DNA from: Maricaulis alexandrii
GTDB lineage: Bacteria > Pseudomonadota > Alphaproteobacteria > Caulobacterales > Maricaulaceae
NCBI RefSeq assembly: GCF_005871165.1
Contig: NZ_SWKP01000003.1
Location: 62,001 to 126,000, forward strand
Reading direction: 5' to 3'
DNA: 64,000 bases
Every line of letters begins with the position of its first letter. Positions within the stretch are counted from its first letter, which is position 1. A program made the translations under genes and the position numbers. Under the pieces are notes generated by a model that had not been told where the DNA came from, did not search any database, and worked only from the letters and a program-made list of their open reading frames with translations. Below, one piece after another: positions 33,459-43,077 of the stretch.

Positions 33459-34880
33459 CTAACCCAGCTGCTTCTTCGAAATCCGTTCGAACAGCTTTCC
33501 GTAAGGAGGGGCCAGCAGGCGTGAGGGATGCCATTTGCCCGTCGAGAAGACCGAGCGGTCATGGGTGAAGGTGTCGAACCCGTCCTTGCCGTGATAAGCG
33601 CCCTGACCCGACGCGCCGATACCGCCGAAGGGCAGGTCGGGGACGGAGAGGTGGAGGAGGTTGATATTGACCCCGGCACCGCCCGATTGGGTCGCATCGA
33701 GGACGCGCTGGGCCTGAACCTTGTCCTTGGAATAGACATAGAGCGCCAGTGGATGATCCCGGTCCGTGACGTAATCAATGGCGGAATCGAGCTCGGAATA
33801 ACCGATCACCGGCAGGACCGGGCCGAAAATTTCCTCGCTCATCACTTTGGCGTCGGCCGGCGGGTTGATCAGCACGGTGGGCGGGATCTTGCGGGCGGCC
33901 TGGGCGGCCTGTGAGTCATGCTCTGGTTGCAGGACCGTCGCGCCGCCCTTTCGGGCTTCCTCGATCATGCTGTTGAGCCGTTCATAATGCCGGTCCGAGA
34001 CGATCGCGGTATAGGCGTCGTCGGTTGATGCATCGGGAAACTGGTGCTGCACCGCGGAGACAATCGCCTCGCCCATCGCGGTTTCCGAGCCCTTGGGCGT
34101 CATCACATAGTCTGGCGCGACACAGGTCTGGCCAGCATTGAAGAACTTGCCCCAGGCGATGGATTTGGCGGCGCTGTCGCGCGGATAGTCCGGCGTCACG
34201 ATGGCCGGCGATTTGCCGCCCAGTTCCAGCGTCACCGGGACCAGGTTTTCCGCCGCTGCCTTCGCGACCAGACGGCCCACTTGGGTGGAGCCGGTATAGA
34301 AGAGATGGTCGAATTTCAGGCCGGTGAAGGCCTCACCCACGGCCGGACCGCCGGTGATCACGGCGACATGATCCTCCTCGAAGGCCTCGGCCAGCAGGGA
34401 TTTCATCAGCTCCGCCGTGGCGGGCGTGTATTCCGATGGTTTGATCAGCGCCCGGCAACCGGCGCCCAAGGCCGCGACCAGCGGCGCGATGGCCAGCTGG
34501 AAGGGATAGTTCCAGGGCGCCACGATGCCGACCACACCCTTGGGCTCGCGGCGGATTTCCGCCTTGCCTGGCATCAGGGTCATGGGCACGCCGACGCGGC
34601 GTGTCTTCATCCATTTGGCCAGATGCTTCTTGGTGTGTGCCACGTCCTGAATGACAAAGGCGATCTCAGCGATAATGCTTTCTTCGCGCGCGCGGTTTCC
34701 GAAATCCCGGCTGATCGCCTCGGCGATGGCCTCGGCATTGTCGCGGCACAAATTGGCGACCCGGTCGAGATCGGCCTTGCGCTTGTCGATGGGGCGGTGA
34801 CGTTCGGCCTTGAAGGCCGCCTTCTGGGCCTCCAGCACCTGTTTCATGCGTTCGATCTGCTTGGCTTCGGCTTCACTCAT
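33459..34880 (-). CDS. Aldehyde dehydrogenase, coniferyl-aldehyde-dehydrogenase type
   Basis: A 473-residue NAD(P)-dependent aldehyde dehydrogenase of the CalB/class 3 group. Seen: GIVAPWNYPFQLAIAPLVAAL, FYTGSTQVGRLVAKAAAENL, catalytic Glu block [12 protein letters not shown] and the catalytic Cys in GKFFNAGQTCVAPDYVM. The group oxidises coniferyl, fatty or terpenoid aldehydes to acids. It lies 18 bp after the GMC oxidoreductase gene, so an alcohol-to-aldehyde-to-acid sequence is the natural reading. Confidence 0.88.
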   Translation of the reverse strand: MSEAEAKQIERMKQVLEAQKAAFKAERHRPIDKRKADLDRVANLCRDNAEAIAEAISRDFGNRAREESIIAEIAFVIQDVAHTKKHLAKWMKTRRVGVPMTLMPGKAEIRREPKGVVGIVAPWNYPFQLAIAPLVAALGAGCRALIKPSEYTPATAELMKSLLAEAFEEDHVAVITGGPAVGEAFTGLKFDHLFYTGSTQVGRLVAKAAAENLVPVTLELGGKSPAIVTPDYPRDSAAKSIAWGKFFNAGQTCVAPDYVMTPKGSETAMGEAIVSAVQHQFPDASTDDAYTAIVSDRHYERLNSMIEEARKGGATVLQPEHDSQAAQAARKIPPTVLINPPADAKVMSEEIFGPVLPVIGYSELDSAIDYVTDRDHPLALYVYSKDKVQAQRVLDATQSGGAGVNINLLHLSVPDLPFGGIGASGQGAYHGKDGFDTFTHDRSVFSTGKWHPSRLLAPPYGKLFERISKKQLG

Positions 34881-34898
34881 GAGTGTTCTCCTTGAGCC

Positions 34899-36506
34899 TT
34901 AGGCATTGTCTTCAGCGATCATCGCGGCGGCGCGCGTGGCGATCATGATGGTCGGCGCATTCGTGTTGCCGCCAATCAGGCGCGGCATCACCGAGGCATC
35001 CACGACCCGTAGGCCTTCTACCCCTTTCACCCGGCAGCGGCTGTCCACCACCGAGAGTTCCCCGGACCCCATCGCGCAGGTCGAGGTCGGGTGGTAGAGC
35101 GTCTCCGCTCGCGCCCGGACATCATCGCGCAACCCGGCCATCGTGGTGATGTGTGCGCCCGGGAAGCGTTCTTCCTTGCGATCATGGTCAAAGGCCGGCG
35201 CATTGAGAATGTCGCGAACCTTGGCCAGGCCGTCCGTCAGGACATCGAGGTCGAACTCGTCCTCGAGATAATTCGGCTGGATCGCCGGGTGGTCATTGGG
35301 ATCCGTGGTCTTCAGGGTAATCTCGCCGCGGCTTCTTGGATAGAGCTGGCAGACGTGCAGCGTAATGCCGTGCCCGCGCGCCTTCTCCATGCCATGGGCG
35401 TTCGAGATGGCCGGGATGAAGACAAGCTGCAGGTCCGGCAGGTCGTTTTCCGCATGGGCCGACTTGATGAAAGCGCCGCCCTGGACCGGATTGTTGGTGA
35501 AGAGGCCATCGCCCTTCAGCGCCCAGCGCGCCACCATGTACATGTGCTGGGGCAGGGAGCGCAGGGAATTGCCGATCGAGGTGGCGGACTTCGTCCAGAC
35601 CTGGGCAGTGACGTCCAGATGGTCCTGGAGATTCTTGCCGACGCCGGGCAGGTCATGCTCGACGGAGACGCCCGCCTCACGCAGCTCATTGGCCGGGCCG
35701 ATGCCCGACAGGAGCAGGGTCTGCGGCGAGTTGATCGCGCCGCCGGACAGGATGACTTCCTTGCGCGCATTCAGGGTGCGGATTTCGCCCTCGATCTCGA
35801 CCTCCACGCCCGTGGCGCGGCCGTTCTCCAGGATGACCCGGCGCACCATGGCGCCGGTCTGGACCGCGCAATTCTCCCGCTCCAGGGCCGGGCGGAGGAA
35901 GGCATCCGCGGCCGAGCAGCGCTTGTAACCGCGTTGCGTGACCTGGTAGGGGCCGAAGCCTTCCTGTTGGGGGCCGTTGAAATCATCATTGCGCTTGTAC
36001 TGGAGCTGGTCCGCCGCCTTGAAGAAGTCTTCGGTCAGCGGATTGAGCTTCTGGATGTCCTGGACCCAGAGCGGGCCGCCGACACCGTGCAATTCGCTCT
36101 CGCCACGGGTCTGGTGCTGGACTTCCTTGAAGGCGGGCAGGGCGGTTTTCCAGTTCCAGCCCTCTGCGCCGTACTCCCGTTCCCACTCGTCGTAATTCTC
36201 CGGCGCGCCGCGCATATAGTGCATGGCGTTGATCGAGGAGGACCCGCCCAGGGTCTTGCCGCGCGGCCAGAGGAGTTTGCGGTCATTGAGCTGCTTTTGC
36301 GGCTCGGTCCAGTAACCCCAATTGAACTGCTCGCCCGTCACGGCGTATTGCAGCAGCATCGGCGTGCGGATGATCGGGCTGTTGTCGGACCCGCCGGCCT
36401 CCAGCACGAGCACGCTGGCACTGCTGTCCCGGGACAGGCGTTCCGCGACCGTGCAGCCGGCCGAGCCGGCTCCGCAGACAATGTAGTCGTAATCGGACTT
36501 ACTCAT
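34899..36506 (-). CDS. GMC-family FAD-dependent alcohol oxidoreductase
   Basis: A 535-residue choline-dehydrogenase/AlkJ-like flavoprotein. It has the FAD dinucleotide motif YIVCGAGSAGCTVAERLS at the N-terminus, GMC signature 1 (LLWPRGKTLGGSSSINAMHYMRG), signature 2 (SGGAINSPQTLLLSGIG) and the C-terminal active-site region YHPTSTCAMG. It should oxidise a primary alcohol, passing electrons to quinone or oxygen. ATG 36506 was preferred because GGAGGCGAGA precedes it; it overlaps the upstream hydrolase gene by 8 bases. Confidence 0.92.
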   Translation of the reverse strand: MSKSDYDYIVCGAGSAGCTVAERLSRDSSASVLVLEAGGSDNSPIIRTPMLLQYAVTGEQFNWGYWTEPQKQLNDRKLLWPRGKTLGGSSSINAMHYMRGAPENYDEWEREYGAEGWNWKTALPAFKEVQHQTRGESELHGVGGPLWVQDIQKLNPLTEDFFKAADQLQYKRNDDFNGPQQEGFGPYQVTQRGYKRCSAADAFLRPALERENCAVQTGAMVRRVILENGRATGVEVEIEGEIRTLNARKEVILSGGAINSPQTLLLSGIGPANELREAGVSVEHDLPGVGKNLQDHLDVTAQVWTKSATSIGNSLRSLPQHMYMVARWALKGDGLFTNNPVQGGAFIKSAHAENDLPDLQLVFIPAISNAHGMEKARGHGITLHVCQLYPRSRGEITLKTTDPNDHPAIQPNYLEDEFDLDVLTDGLAKVRDILNAPAFDHDRKEERFPGAHITTMAGLRDDVRARAETLYHPTSTCAMGSGELSVVDSRCRVKGVEGLRVVDASVMPRLIGGNTNAPTIMIATRAAAMIAEDNA

Positions 36507-37764
36507 TCTCGCCTCCCTCGGACGCGATGTCGTCGGCCTGTGCCGGTGCGTCGACGGGATCACCGAAATGCTCGGCCAGGGCCCGCATGGCAGCGATGGA
36601 CTCGGCCGTGCGACCGCCCCATTCCGTGTCGGCCGCAGTCCGGGCGATCACAATGTTCCGGCGTTCATCGACCCAGACATACTGGCCGTAGACACCAGCC
36701 ATGAAGTATTCGCCGTCATAGCCTTCGGGCACCCAGAAATGCAGGCCATAGCCGCGATGGGCATAGACCGCGTCCGGACCCGGTTCCTGAAAACCGGCAT
36801 TGGGACGCGTGGCCTGTTCCACCCAGCCTTCCGGCAGGAGGCGTTGGCCATTCCAGACCCCGTCCTGAAGATAGAACTGGCCGAAGCGGGCATAGTCCTC
36901 GAGCGTCGCATTGAGGCAGCAATAGCCGATCGCCATGCCGTCATCGCCGGGAATGTTCTGGTTCCAATAGGCCTCGCCCGTCATGCCCAGGGGTTGCCAG
37001 ATCTCGTCCTGCATCACCGTGGCCAGCGGCGCATTCCAGATGCCGCGCACGACGGCGGAGAGCACCTGCGTATTGGCGGAGACATAGTGGAGGTCCTCAC
37101 CGGCGGGGCGGTTGCGCTCCACTTCCGCGACCAGGCGGTCAATGTTCTGGCCGTAAATGTTCGCGCCCAGGAAGAGGCGGCGAATGTCCGAATTGGGGGC
37201 CGAATAGTCTTCCTCGAAATCCACGCCGGCGGACATCATCAGGAGATGACGCAGGGTCGTGGCGCCATAATCCGTGCCTGCATATTGCGGCGCGAACATT
37301 TCGGCGGTCTGGTCGAGATTGGCGATCCGGCCGTCTTCCATGGCCATGGCGATCAGGGTCGCCACATAGCTCTTGCCGACGGACCAGGAGGTGTGCCGGG
37401 TCTCCGGCGTGGAGCCGAGGAGGTAGTTCTCGTACACGACCTCGCCATTGTGCAGGACCATCAGGCCGGTCGAGCGCGAGGCGTCGAGCCAGTCCCCGAT
37501 GGGGTGGTCGGTTCCGTCGAAGCTGTAATGGATGTCACCGGGCTGGAGATTGCGGGGCAGGGGTACCGCCGATTCGGCCGGATGAATGGGACGATAGGGG
37601 AAGACATCCGCCATGTTGCGGAACGTCTCCGGAAGGTGTTCCGGCGCTGTGGCGGCACGGATTTCTGCGGGCGAATACTCCGACCAGGGTCTGTAATACC
37701 AACCGGCTCCCGCCAGGACGCAGACGACCAGCAGGGTCGCCAAGCCCATGAATATCTTTTTCAT
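36499..37764 (-). CDS. Class C beta-lactamase-fold serine hydrolase (NylB/esterase-like)
   Basis: A 421-residue protein with an N-terminal membrane anchor or signal segment and a penicillin-recognising fold. The nucleophile motif SVGK is at residues 128-131 and the second motif is YVSANTQVL near residue 227. The resemblance is to esterases and 6-aminohexanoate-dimer hydrolases rather than true beta-lactamases. It probably hydrolyses an ester or amide outside the cytoplasm, releasing the alcohol used by the next genes. First gene of the operon; a TGAACGCTGTTCA palindrome lies 25 bp upstream. Confidence 0.83.
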   Translation of the reverse strand: MKKIFMGLATLLVVCVLAGAGWYYRPWSEYSPAEIRAATAPEHLPETFRNMADVFPYRPIHPAESAVPLPRNLQPGDIHYSFDGTDHPIGDWLDASRSTGLMVLHNGEVVYENYLLGSTPETRHTSWSVGKSYVATLIAMAMEDGRIANLDQTAEMFAPQYAGTDYGATTLRHLLMMSAGVDFEEDYSAPNSDIRRLFLGANIYGQNIDRLVAEVERNRPAGEDLHYVSANTQVLSAVVRGIWNAPLATVMQDEIWQPLGMTGEAYWNQNIPGDDGMAIGYCCLNATLEDYARFGQFYLQDGVWNGQRLLPEGWVEQATRPNAGFQEPGPDAVYAHRGYGLHFWVPEGYDGEYFMAGVYGQYVWVDERRNIVIARTAADTEWGGRTAESIAAMRALAEHFGDPVDAPAQADDIASEGGENE

Positions 37765-37788
37765 TTTTCTCCCCTATGACAGCTTTTT

Positions 37789-37801
37789 TGAACGCTGTTC
37801 A
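37789..37801. promoter_or_regulatory. Operator candidate TGAACGCTGTTCA (site 2)
   Basis: Palindromic core TGAAC-N3-GTTCA, 25 bp upstream of the serine hydrolase start, between it and the divergent TonB receptor gene. It matches sites 1, 3 and 4 in both half-sites. Confidence 0.65.
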
Positions 37802-37928
37802 CTGCGCAGCGTAGCAGAGATAGAGGCATTGAAAAGAGGGGTTTGGCCCGATGCAGCTTTGCCACTGTGTGAGGATTGTTTGCATCAATCAGCCATGATT
37901 TTTCGGGTTTTGGGATAAACCGGCTGAC

Positions 37929-37947
37929 AACACCTGCGAGCGGTGTT
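37929..37947. promoter_or_regulatory. Inverted repeat in TonB receptor leader
   Basis: AACACC (37929-37934) and GGTGTT (37942-37947) flank a 7-nt spacer about 70-85 bp upstream of the TonB receptor start. The right arm extends to GGTGTTCA, which on the other strand begins TGAAC like the 13-bp operators, but the spacing differs. It could be an operator or a leader hairpin. Confidence 0.35.
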
Positions 37948-38013
37948 CATATATCGGATACCAACGCGGAACGGTTGGCAAAAAAGAAACCCGCGTTTAG
38001 AGGGGAGAAATCC

Positions 38014-40722
38014 ATGAGCAAATTCAACAAGGCGGCCGTCTTGGGCACGACCGCTATTCTTGCAGGCCTTATCGGGGCCTCCAGTGCTTTGGCGCAGGTC
38101 GACGTCATTACAGTGACGGCGCAAAAGCGCGAGCAGACGCTTCAGGATACGCCGGTATCCGTGGCGGCCGTGACCGGCGAACAGATCGAACAATCCCAGA
38201 TCCGCGATGCGGCTGACCTGCAGACCCTGGTCCCCTCGCTGCGCGTGTCCGAGTTCGCGACCTCCACGAATACCGAGTTCAACCTGCGCGGTATCGGTAC
38301 GTCGAGCTTCAACCCGGGCCTCGAACCCTCCGTGGGCGTGTTCATTGACGGTGTCTACCGTCCTCGCTCCGGCTCCGCGATCAACGACCTTTTGTCGGTT
38401 GAGCGCGTCGAAGTGATCCGGGGTCCGCAGTCGACCCTGTTCGGCCGCAACACGCCGGCGGGCGTTGTCTCGGTCATCACCCAGGAGCCGGAATTCGAAT
38501 TCGGCTATGTTGGTGAAGTGACCGTTGGCAATAACGGCATGCGCCTGGCGCGCGCCTCGGTGACCGGTCCGCTCAGCGACACGATGGCGATCCGTCTTGA
38601 TGGCACGATGCACCAGAGCGACGGCTATATCGATATCGAGGACGGCCGCAATGCGAACAACCGGGCCCGCCACTCCTGGCGCGGTCAGCTGCTCTGGAAT
38701 CCGGGCGACAGCACGGAAGTCCGCATCATTGCCGACTATGGCAATATCGACGAGAACTGCTGTGCAGCGCCGTTTGCCTATTATGATCCGATCGACCAGG
38801 GCGCGCTTGTCGGCCTGGGCGGTACGGCCATCCCGGCCGATCCGAACGGGGGCGACCGGATTGCCATTGATGGTGATCTGAACACCCAGCTCGTGACCAG
38901 CGGCATCTCGGCCGAAATCAACCATGATTTCGACGCCTTCACCCTGACCTCGATCACGGCCTTCCGGACCTATGACGAAGACCAGAATTTCGACGCGGAC
39001 TTCTCTGATCTCGATCTGGTGAGCCTGCGGAATATCCAGAACCAGTATGACAGTTTCACCCAGGAGTTCCGCGTGACCTCCACGGGCGACAACTTCATGG
39101 ACTGGATGGGTGGTGCCTTCTACTACCGCAATGACCTGAACTTCGCGAACACGACGCCCTATGGCGCCGATGCGCGCACCTTCTTCGATGCGGCTTCGGC
39201 TCCGTCCGTGGCGCCGATCGTCGCCGGTCTCGGCCTGCCGGCCGGTACGGGTGGTGTCAGCCTGCTGGAAGTCTTCCTGAACATGAATGCGGCGGCCGGT
39301 GTCGGCAATTTCGTGCCGCTTCCGTCCGGGAATGCTGCTCTGCCGACCACGCCGGCCGAGGGCTTCGTGTCCACGAGCCACGGCCTGATCTCGGAAGAGT
39401 ACCAGTACAACACGGAAGCCTGGTCGGTCTTCGGTCAGCTCGATTTCCATCTCACGGACCAGTTCACCCTGACCCTGGGTGGCCGCTATTCCGACGAGAG
39501 CAAGGAGATGGAGACCTTCATCAATCAGCCCGATCCGCTGTCGGCCTTCTCCTTCGCCGATCTGGGCCAGGATCTGCGTCTGGTCTCGCCGGGCACGTGT
39601 GATCCGGGTCTCTTCCCGGTCATTGGCGGTGATGCCTGTGCCTATCTGGTGCCGGCGCTTCTGCTGGGTCAGGGCCTGACGCAATATCCGGACGGCACAC
39701 CGATCAACCCGGCCAACCCGCTGCCGGCGATCTATGCCGGCACGGCGCTGAACCCGCTGCTGGGCTTCACGGCCTTCCAGAACTTCCCGCCGGTCAATGC
39801 GGGCAATTTCCCGACCTCGCGGAGCGACACCAACTTCTCGGGCAATATCATCCTGTCCTATGACGTGTCGGATGATCTGAACCTGTATGCGTCCTACGCG
39901 ACGGGCTTCAAGCCGGGCGGTTTCAACGTTTCCACCAACGCCGCCTTCACCGGCGTGTTCGAGTTCGAGGAAGAAATCTCCGAGAGCTTCGAGATCGGGG
40001 CGAAGGGTTCGCTCTTCAACAACCGCATGATCTACTCGGTGGCCTATTTCAACCAGACCATCGAAGACTTCCAGACCAACAATTTCGTGGGCAATGGTTT
40101 CGCCCTCGAGAATGCGGGTTCGATCGATGTCTCCGGTATCGAGTTTGAAGGCCAGTGGTCGCCGATCGACAATCTGCTCTTCACCGGTGGCTTCACCTAT
40201 CTGTTCGACAGCTCGTACGGCGACTATGAGTTCGCCCCGTGTCCGGACGGCTTCGGTGGTGTCGGTGTCTGGGATGCCGGTGACCCGAACTTCGCGCTCT
40301 GCGAACTGGGCAATGAGCGGACCAATGATGCCGGTGTGACCGCGCTGTTCAACGATCTGACCGGTCGCGATCGCGGTAATTCGGAACTCGTCGGTGCCCT
40401 GACCGCCACCTATACGATGCCCCTGTCCAATGGCTGGGAAATCGACTGGCGCGGTGAGGCGACCCACGTCTCCGAATTCCTGCACACCACCTCTCAGGAC
40501 CCGCGTCCGTTCGCGATGCAGGATGCCTTCACCCTGTTCAATGCCTCGGTCACGATCGGCAGCGATACGGGCAGCTGGGCCCTGCAGCTGTGGACCCGCA
40601 ACCTCACCGACGAGGACTACACCAAGGGTGGTTTCCCGTCGGTCGGTTATCTGGGGACGTCCTATAACGTCTATCCGGGCGACCCGCAGACCTATGGTGT
40701 GACCTTCCGCCTCCGCGGTTAG
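38014..40722 (+). CDS. TonB-dependent outer membrane receptor
   Basis: A 902-residue receptor with a signal peptide (cleavage near ALAQ), plug domain (ITVTAQKREQTLQDTPVSVAAVTGEQI through VERVEVIRGPQSTLFGRNTPAGVVSVITQ) and a 22-strand barrel ending in a C-terminal aromatic-pattern strand. This is the Caulobacter/sphingomonad-type receptor, often used for carbohydrates, terpenoids or other organic nutrients rather than siderophores. Substrate unknown. ATG 38014 follows AGGGGAGA. It is divergent from the hydrolase/GMC/aldehyde dehydrogenase operon; a 13-bp operator lies at each end of the gene region. Confidence 0.93.
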   Translation: MSKFNKAAVLGTTAILAGLIGASSALAQVDVITVTAQKREQTLQDTPVSVAAVTGEQIEQSQIRDAADLQTLVPSLRVSEFATSTNTEFNLRGIGTSSFNPGLEPSVGVFIDGVYRPRSGSAINDLLSVERVEVIRGPQSTLFGRNTPAGVVSVITQEPEFEFGYVGEVTVGNNGMRLARASVTGPLSDTMAIRLDGTMHQSDGYIDIEDGRNANNRARHSWRGQLLWNPGDSTEVRIIADYGNIDENCCAAPFAYYDPIDQGALVGLGGTAIPADPNGGDRIAIDGDLNTQLVTSGISAEINHDFDAFTLTSITAFRTYDEDQNFDADFSDLDLVSLRNIQNQYDSFTQEFRVTSTGDNFMDWMGGAFYYRNDLNFANTTPYGADARTFFDAASAPSVAPIVAGLGLPAGTGGVSLLEVFLNMNAAAGVGNFVPLPSGNAALPTTPAEGFVSTSHGLISEEYQYNTEAWSVFGQLDFHLTDQFTLTLGGRYSDESKEMETFINQPDPLSAFSFADLGQDLRLVSPGTCDPGLFPVIGGDACAYLVPALLLGQGLTQYPDGTPINPANPLPAIYAGTALNPLLGFTAFQNFPPVNAGNFPTSRSDTNFSGNIILSYDVSDDLNLYASYATGFKPGGFNVSTNAAFTGVFEFEEEISESFEIGAKGSLFNNRMIYSVAYFNQTIEDFQTNNFVGNGFALENAGSIDVSGIEFEGQWSPIDNLLFTGGFTYLFDSSYGDYEFAPCPDGFGGVGVWDAGDPNFALCELGNERTNDAGVTALFNDLTGRDRGNSELVGALTATYTMPLSNGWEIDWRGEATHVSEFLHTTSQDPRPFAMQDAFTLFNASVTIGSDTGSWALQLWTRNLTDEDYTKGGFPSVGYLGTSYNVYPGDPQTYGVTFRLRG

Positions 40723-40735
40723 TGAACATCGTTCA
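40723..40735. promoter_or_regulatory. Operator candidate TGAACATCGTTCA (site 3)
   Basis: Core TGAAC-N3-GTTCA placed directly after the TonB receptor stop codon and about 85 bp before the next gene. It differs from site 1 by one base in the centre. A terminator-like hairpin follows at 40750, so its target promoter is unclear. Confidence 0.5.
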
Positions 40736-40749
40736 AAAATGAATTGACG

Positions 40750-40787
40750 ACGGGCGAGGGCAGGTTAGCCTTCGCCCGTTGTTGTTT
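40750..40787 (+). terminator. Terminator after TonB receptor gene
   Basis: ACGGGCGAGGGC (40750-40761) pairs with GCCTTCGCCCGT (40768-40779), with one G-T pair, around a 6-nt loop. A T-rich stretch (TGTTGTTT) follows. Confidence 0.7.
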
Positions 40788-40819
40788 CTGGACTTGTCGT
40801 TTCTCGAACGGATACGGAC

Positions 40820-41233
40820 ATGCTCATTCTCTGGGTCTTGCTGGGCTCGGTCGCCGGGATCTCCGCCATGGTGGCGTTCAATGCCTGGCTGGGCCTCTAT
40901 GCGCCCGCTCAACTGGCGGATCTCGATGAGGCGATTGCCCGTCTGGACGCCGACTCCGTGGGCTTCGAGGCCGGGGAGGGTGTCCTGGCGCCCGATGGGA
41001 AGAGCGCTCTCGTGACCGATGTCGAGCGGGACCGCCTGGCCCTTCTGGTCGCGCGTGGCAGTGACTTCGTCATTCGTTATCTGGATCCGGGCCAGGTCCT
41101 CAGCGTGTCCACGCAGGACTGCGACATCACGCTCAGACTCAAAGATTTCACCTTTGCGCCGGCGCGGCTCTCCTTCGAGACGCCCGAACAGGCCCGTGAC
41201 TGGGCCGGCCGGCTGGAAGCCTTGCAGGGATAA
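40820..41233 (+). CDS. Hypothetical single-pass membrane protein
   Basis: A 137-residue protein with one N-terminal membrane helix (MLILWVLLGSVAGISAMVAFNAWLGL) and a soluble domain with an alternating hydrophobic pattern. The domain ends FETPEQARDWAGRLEAL, reminiscent of PH-like or bPH domains but not assignable. It is followed by the hydroxylase-family gene after 3 bp, so the two are probably cotranscribed and may work together. Confidence 0.65.
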   Translation: MLILWVLLGSVAGISAMVAFNAWLGLYAPAQLADLDEAIARLDADSVGFEAGEGVLAPDGKSALVTDVERDRLALLVARGSDFVIRYLDPGQVLSVSTQDCDITLRLKDFTFAPARLSFETPEQARDWAGRLEALQG

Positions 41234-41236
41234 GCC

Positions 41237-42172
41237 ATGGACGCGCCCGCCTTCGTCGAGAACTTCGATCCGGTCTGGATTGCCATTCCCTTCTTCGTGC
41301 TGTCCGTTTTCGGCGAAATGCTGTTCGCCCGCTTCACCGGCAAGGCCCGGTTCGAGGCCCGCGACAGTGCCGCCAGCCTGATGATGGGTTTGGGCAATAC
41401 CGTGTCGGGTGTGATTTTCGGCGGGCTGATCGGCCTGTGGGCCCTGTTCGTCTACGAACACCGTCTGACCACGATCGGCTTTGCCTGGTGGGCCTGGATC
41501 CTGGCCTTCATGCTGGATGATTTCGTCTATTACTGGTCGCACCGCTGGGCACATACCGTGCGCTGGTTCTGGGCGGATCATGTCGTCCACCATTCTTCCC
41601 AGCACTACAATCTCACCACCGCGCTGCGGCAGCCCTGGCTGAACCCGCTGACCCTGAAATTCCTGTGGCTGGGCTCGGCCCTGATCTTCCTCGGCTTCCA
41701 TCCGGCCATGGTCGCCTTTGTCGGTTCGCTCAACCTGATCTACCAGTTCTGGATCCATACCGAGGCGATCCGCAAAATGCCGCCCTGGTTCGAGGCGGTG
41801 ATGAACACGCCGTCCCACCACCGCGTCCATCACGCGACCAATCCGCTCTATCTGGACCGCAATTATGCGGGCGTCTTCATCATCTGGGACAAGATGTTCG
41901 GGACCTTCCAGCCTGAGCTGGACGACGAGAAATGCCGCTACGGGATCGTGAAGAATCTGGGCACCTACAATCCGATCAAGATCAGCCTGCATGAATGGTG
42001 GGGGATTTTGAAGGACATGGCGTCGGCGAAGAATCCCAAAGAGGCGTTGATGTATCTTCTGGCACCGCCCGGCTGGTCGCCGGACGGCTCGCGGCAGACC
42101 TCGCACCAGATCCTGGATCGCTGGAAGGCGCGTCAGGCCGACAAGCCGGATATGCCCACAGCCGCCGAGTAA
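41237..42172 (+). CDS. Fatty acid hydroxylase/sterol desaturase family diiron membrane enzyme
   Basis: A 311-residue integral membrane protein with the family's eight-histidine pattern: HRWAH at 102-106, HVVHH at 115-119 and HHRVHH at 194-199, between hydrophobic helices. Members use a diiron centre and O2 to hydroxylate or desaturate sterols, carotenoids, fatty acids or ether lipids. The NTPSHHRVHHATNP and YAGVFIIWDKMFGTF blocks are typical of the bacterial alkylglycerol-monooxygenase-like branch. Substrate unknown. Nearby GMC, aldehyde dehydrogenase and diiron genes suggest an oxidative lipid or terpenoid pathway. Confidence 0.87.
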   Translation: MDAPAFVENFDPVWIAIPFFVLSVFGEMLFARFTGKARFEARDSAASLMMGLGNTVSGVIFGGLIGLWALFVYEHRLTTIGFAWWAWILAFMLDDFVYYWSHRWAHTVRWFWADHVVHHSSQHYNLTTALRQPWLNPLTLKFLWLGSALIFLGFHPAMVAFVGSLNLIYQFWIHTEAIRKMPPWFEAVMNTPSHHRVHHATNPLYLDRNYAGVFIIWDKMFGTFQPELDDEKCRYGIVKNLGTYNPIKISLHEWWGILKDMASAKNPKEALMYLLAPPGWSPDGSRQTSHQILDRWKARQADKPDMPTAAE

Positions 42173-42251
42173 GCCTTTTGCGTCAATTTGTTGCCTCGTG
42201 CCTGCAAAGGGCGCAGGGTGTCCGGCCGTCCAGATTTCAAACGGTTAGACG

Positions 42252-43076
42252 ATGACGAAGAAACCCCCGCAGCATTTCCCGACCAAGGCCTACAAGGACG
42301 AAGCCTTCATCAACTCGCCCGAGGCCCGGCCGGTCCGGATTCTCGCGGAATATATCGAGCCGCAGACCCGGTTTGCCGAAAACGGCATCCAGGACACCAT
42401 TCTCTTTTATGGTTCGGCCCGGATCATTTCCCGGGAAGAGGCGCAGGAAGCGCTGGAGGCCGCGAAGGCAGAAGGGGGTGATATCGCTGCCGCCGAACGG
42501 CGACTGGAGATCTCCAAATACTATGAAGCGACCCGGGAGCTTTCGAACCGGCTGACGCAATGGTCCAAGGATCTGCGCGATGAGAGCGGGCGCCGTTTCG
42601 TGATCTGTACTGGCGGCGGGCCGGGCATCATGGAGGCCGCCAATCGCGGGGCCTCGGAAGCCCAGGGCGAGAATGTCGGTCTGGGCATCTCCCTGCCGTT
42701 CGAGGTGGGGAATAATCCCTGGGTGACCCGCTCGCTCAGCCTGGAATTCCACTATTTCTTCACGCGGAAATTCTGGTTCCTCTATCTGGCCAAGGCGCTG
42801 GTCCTGATGCCGGGCGGGTTCGGCACGATGGATGAGTTGTTCGAGGCTCTGACGCTGCTTCAGACCCGCAAGATGCGCAAGAAACTGCCCATCGTCCTGT
42901 TCGGACGCGAGTTCTGGGACAAGGTGCTCAATTTCGAGGCGATGGTGGATTTCGGCACGATCAGTCCGGAGGATGTCGAGTTGATGATCAAGACCGACAG
43001 TGTCGACGAGGCGTTCAAATACATCACCGACCAATTGTGCGAGCACGCCCTGCACTGTCCGGGCGGGCGGCTTTAG
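42252..43076 (+). CDS. LOG-family (TIGR00730-type) protein, long form
   Basis: A 274-residue protein with the LOG signature GGGPGIMEAANRGASEAQG and PGGFGTMDELFEALTLLQT, the nucleoside-monophosphate phosphoribohydrolase motif (cytokinin-activating in plants and some bacteria). These proteins were formerly annotated as lysine decarboxylases. An N-terminal extension of about 100 residues makes it longer than typical 190-residue LOG enzymes. Its role among oxygenase genes is unclear. RBS is weak; the gene starts 79 bp after the hydroxylase-family gene. Confidence 0.83.
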   Translation: MTKKPPQHFPTKAYKDEAFINSPEARPVRILAEYIEPQTRFAENGIQDTILFYGSARIISREEAQEALEAAKAEGGDIAAAERRLEISKYYEATRELSNRLTQWSKDLRDESGRRFVICTGGGPGIMEAANRGASEAQGENVGLGISLPFEVGNNPWVTRSLSLEFHYFFTRKFWFLYLAKALVLMPGGFGTMDELFEALTLLQTRKMRKKLPIVLFGREFWDKVLNFEAMVDFGTISPEDVELMIKTDSVDEAFKYITDQLCEHALHCPGGRL

Positions 43077-43077
43077 A

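Noticed and set aside
36499-37764. Antibiotic-resistance beta-lactamase
   Set aside because: The SVGK and YVSAN motifs and the operon context match esterase/NylB-like serine hydrolases; nothing suggests resistance.
37885-40485. Long minus-strand open frame opposite the TonB receptor
   Set aside because: Antisense shadow of a complete receptor gene with signal peptide, plug and barrel; the translation has no recognisable fold.
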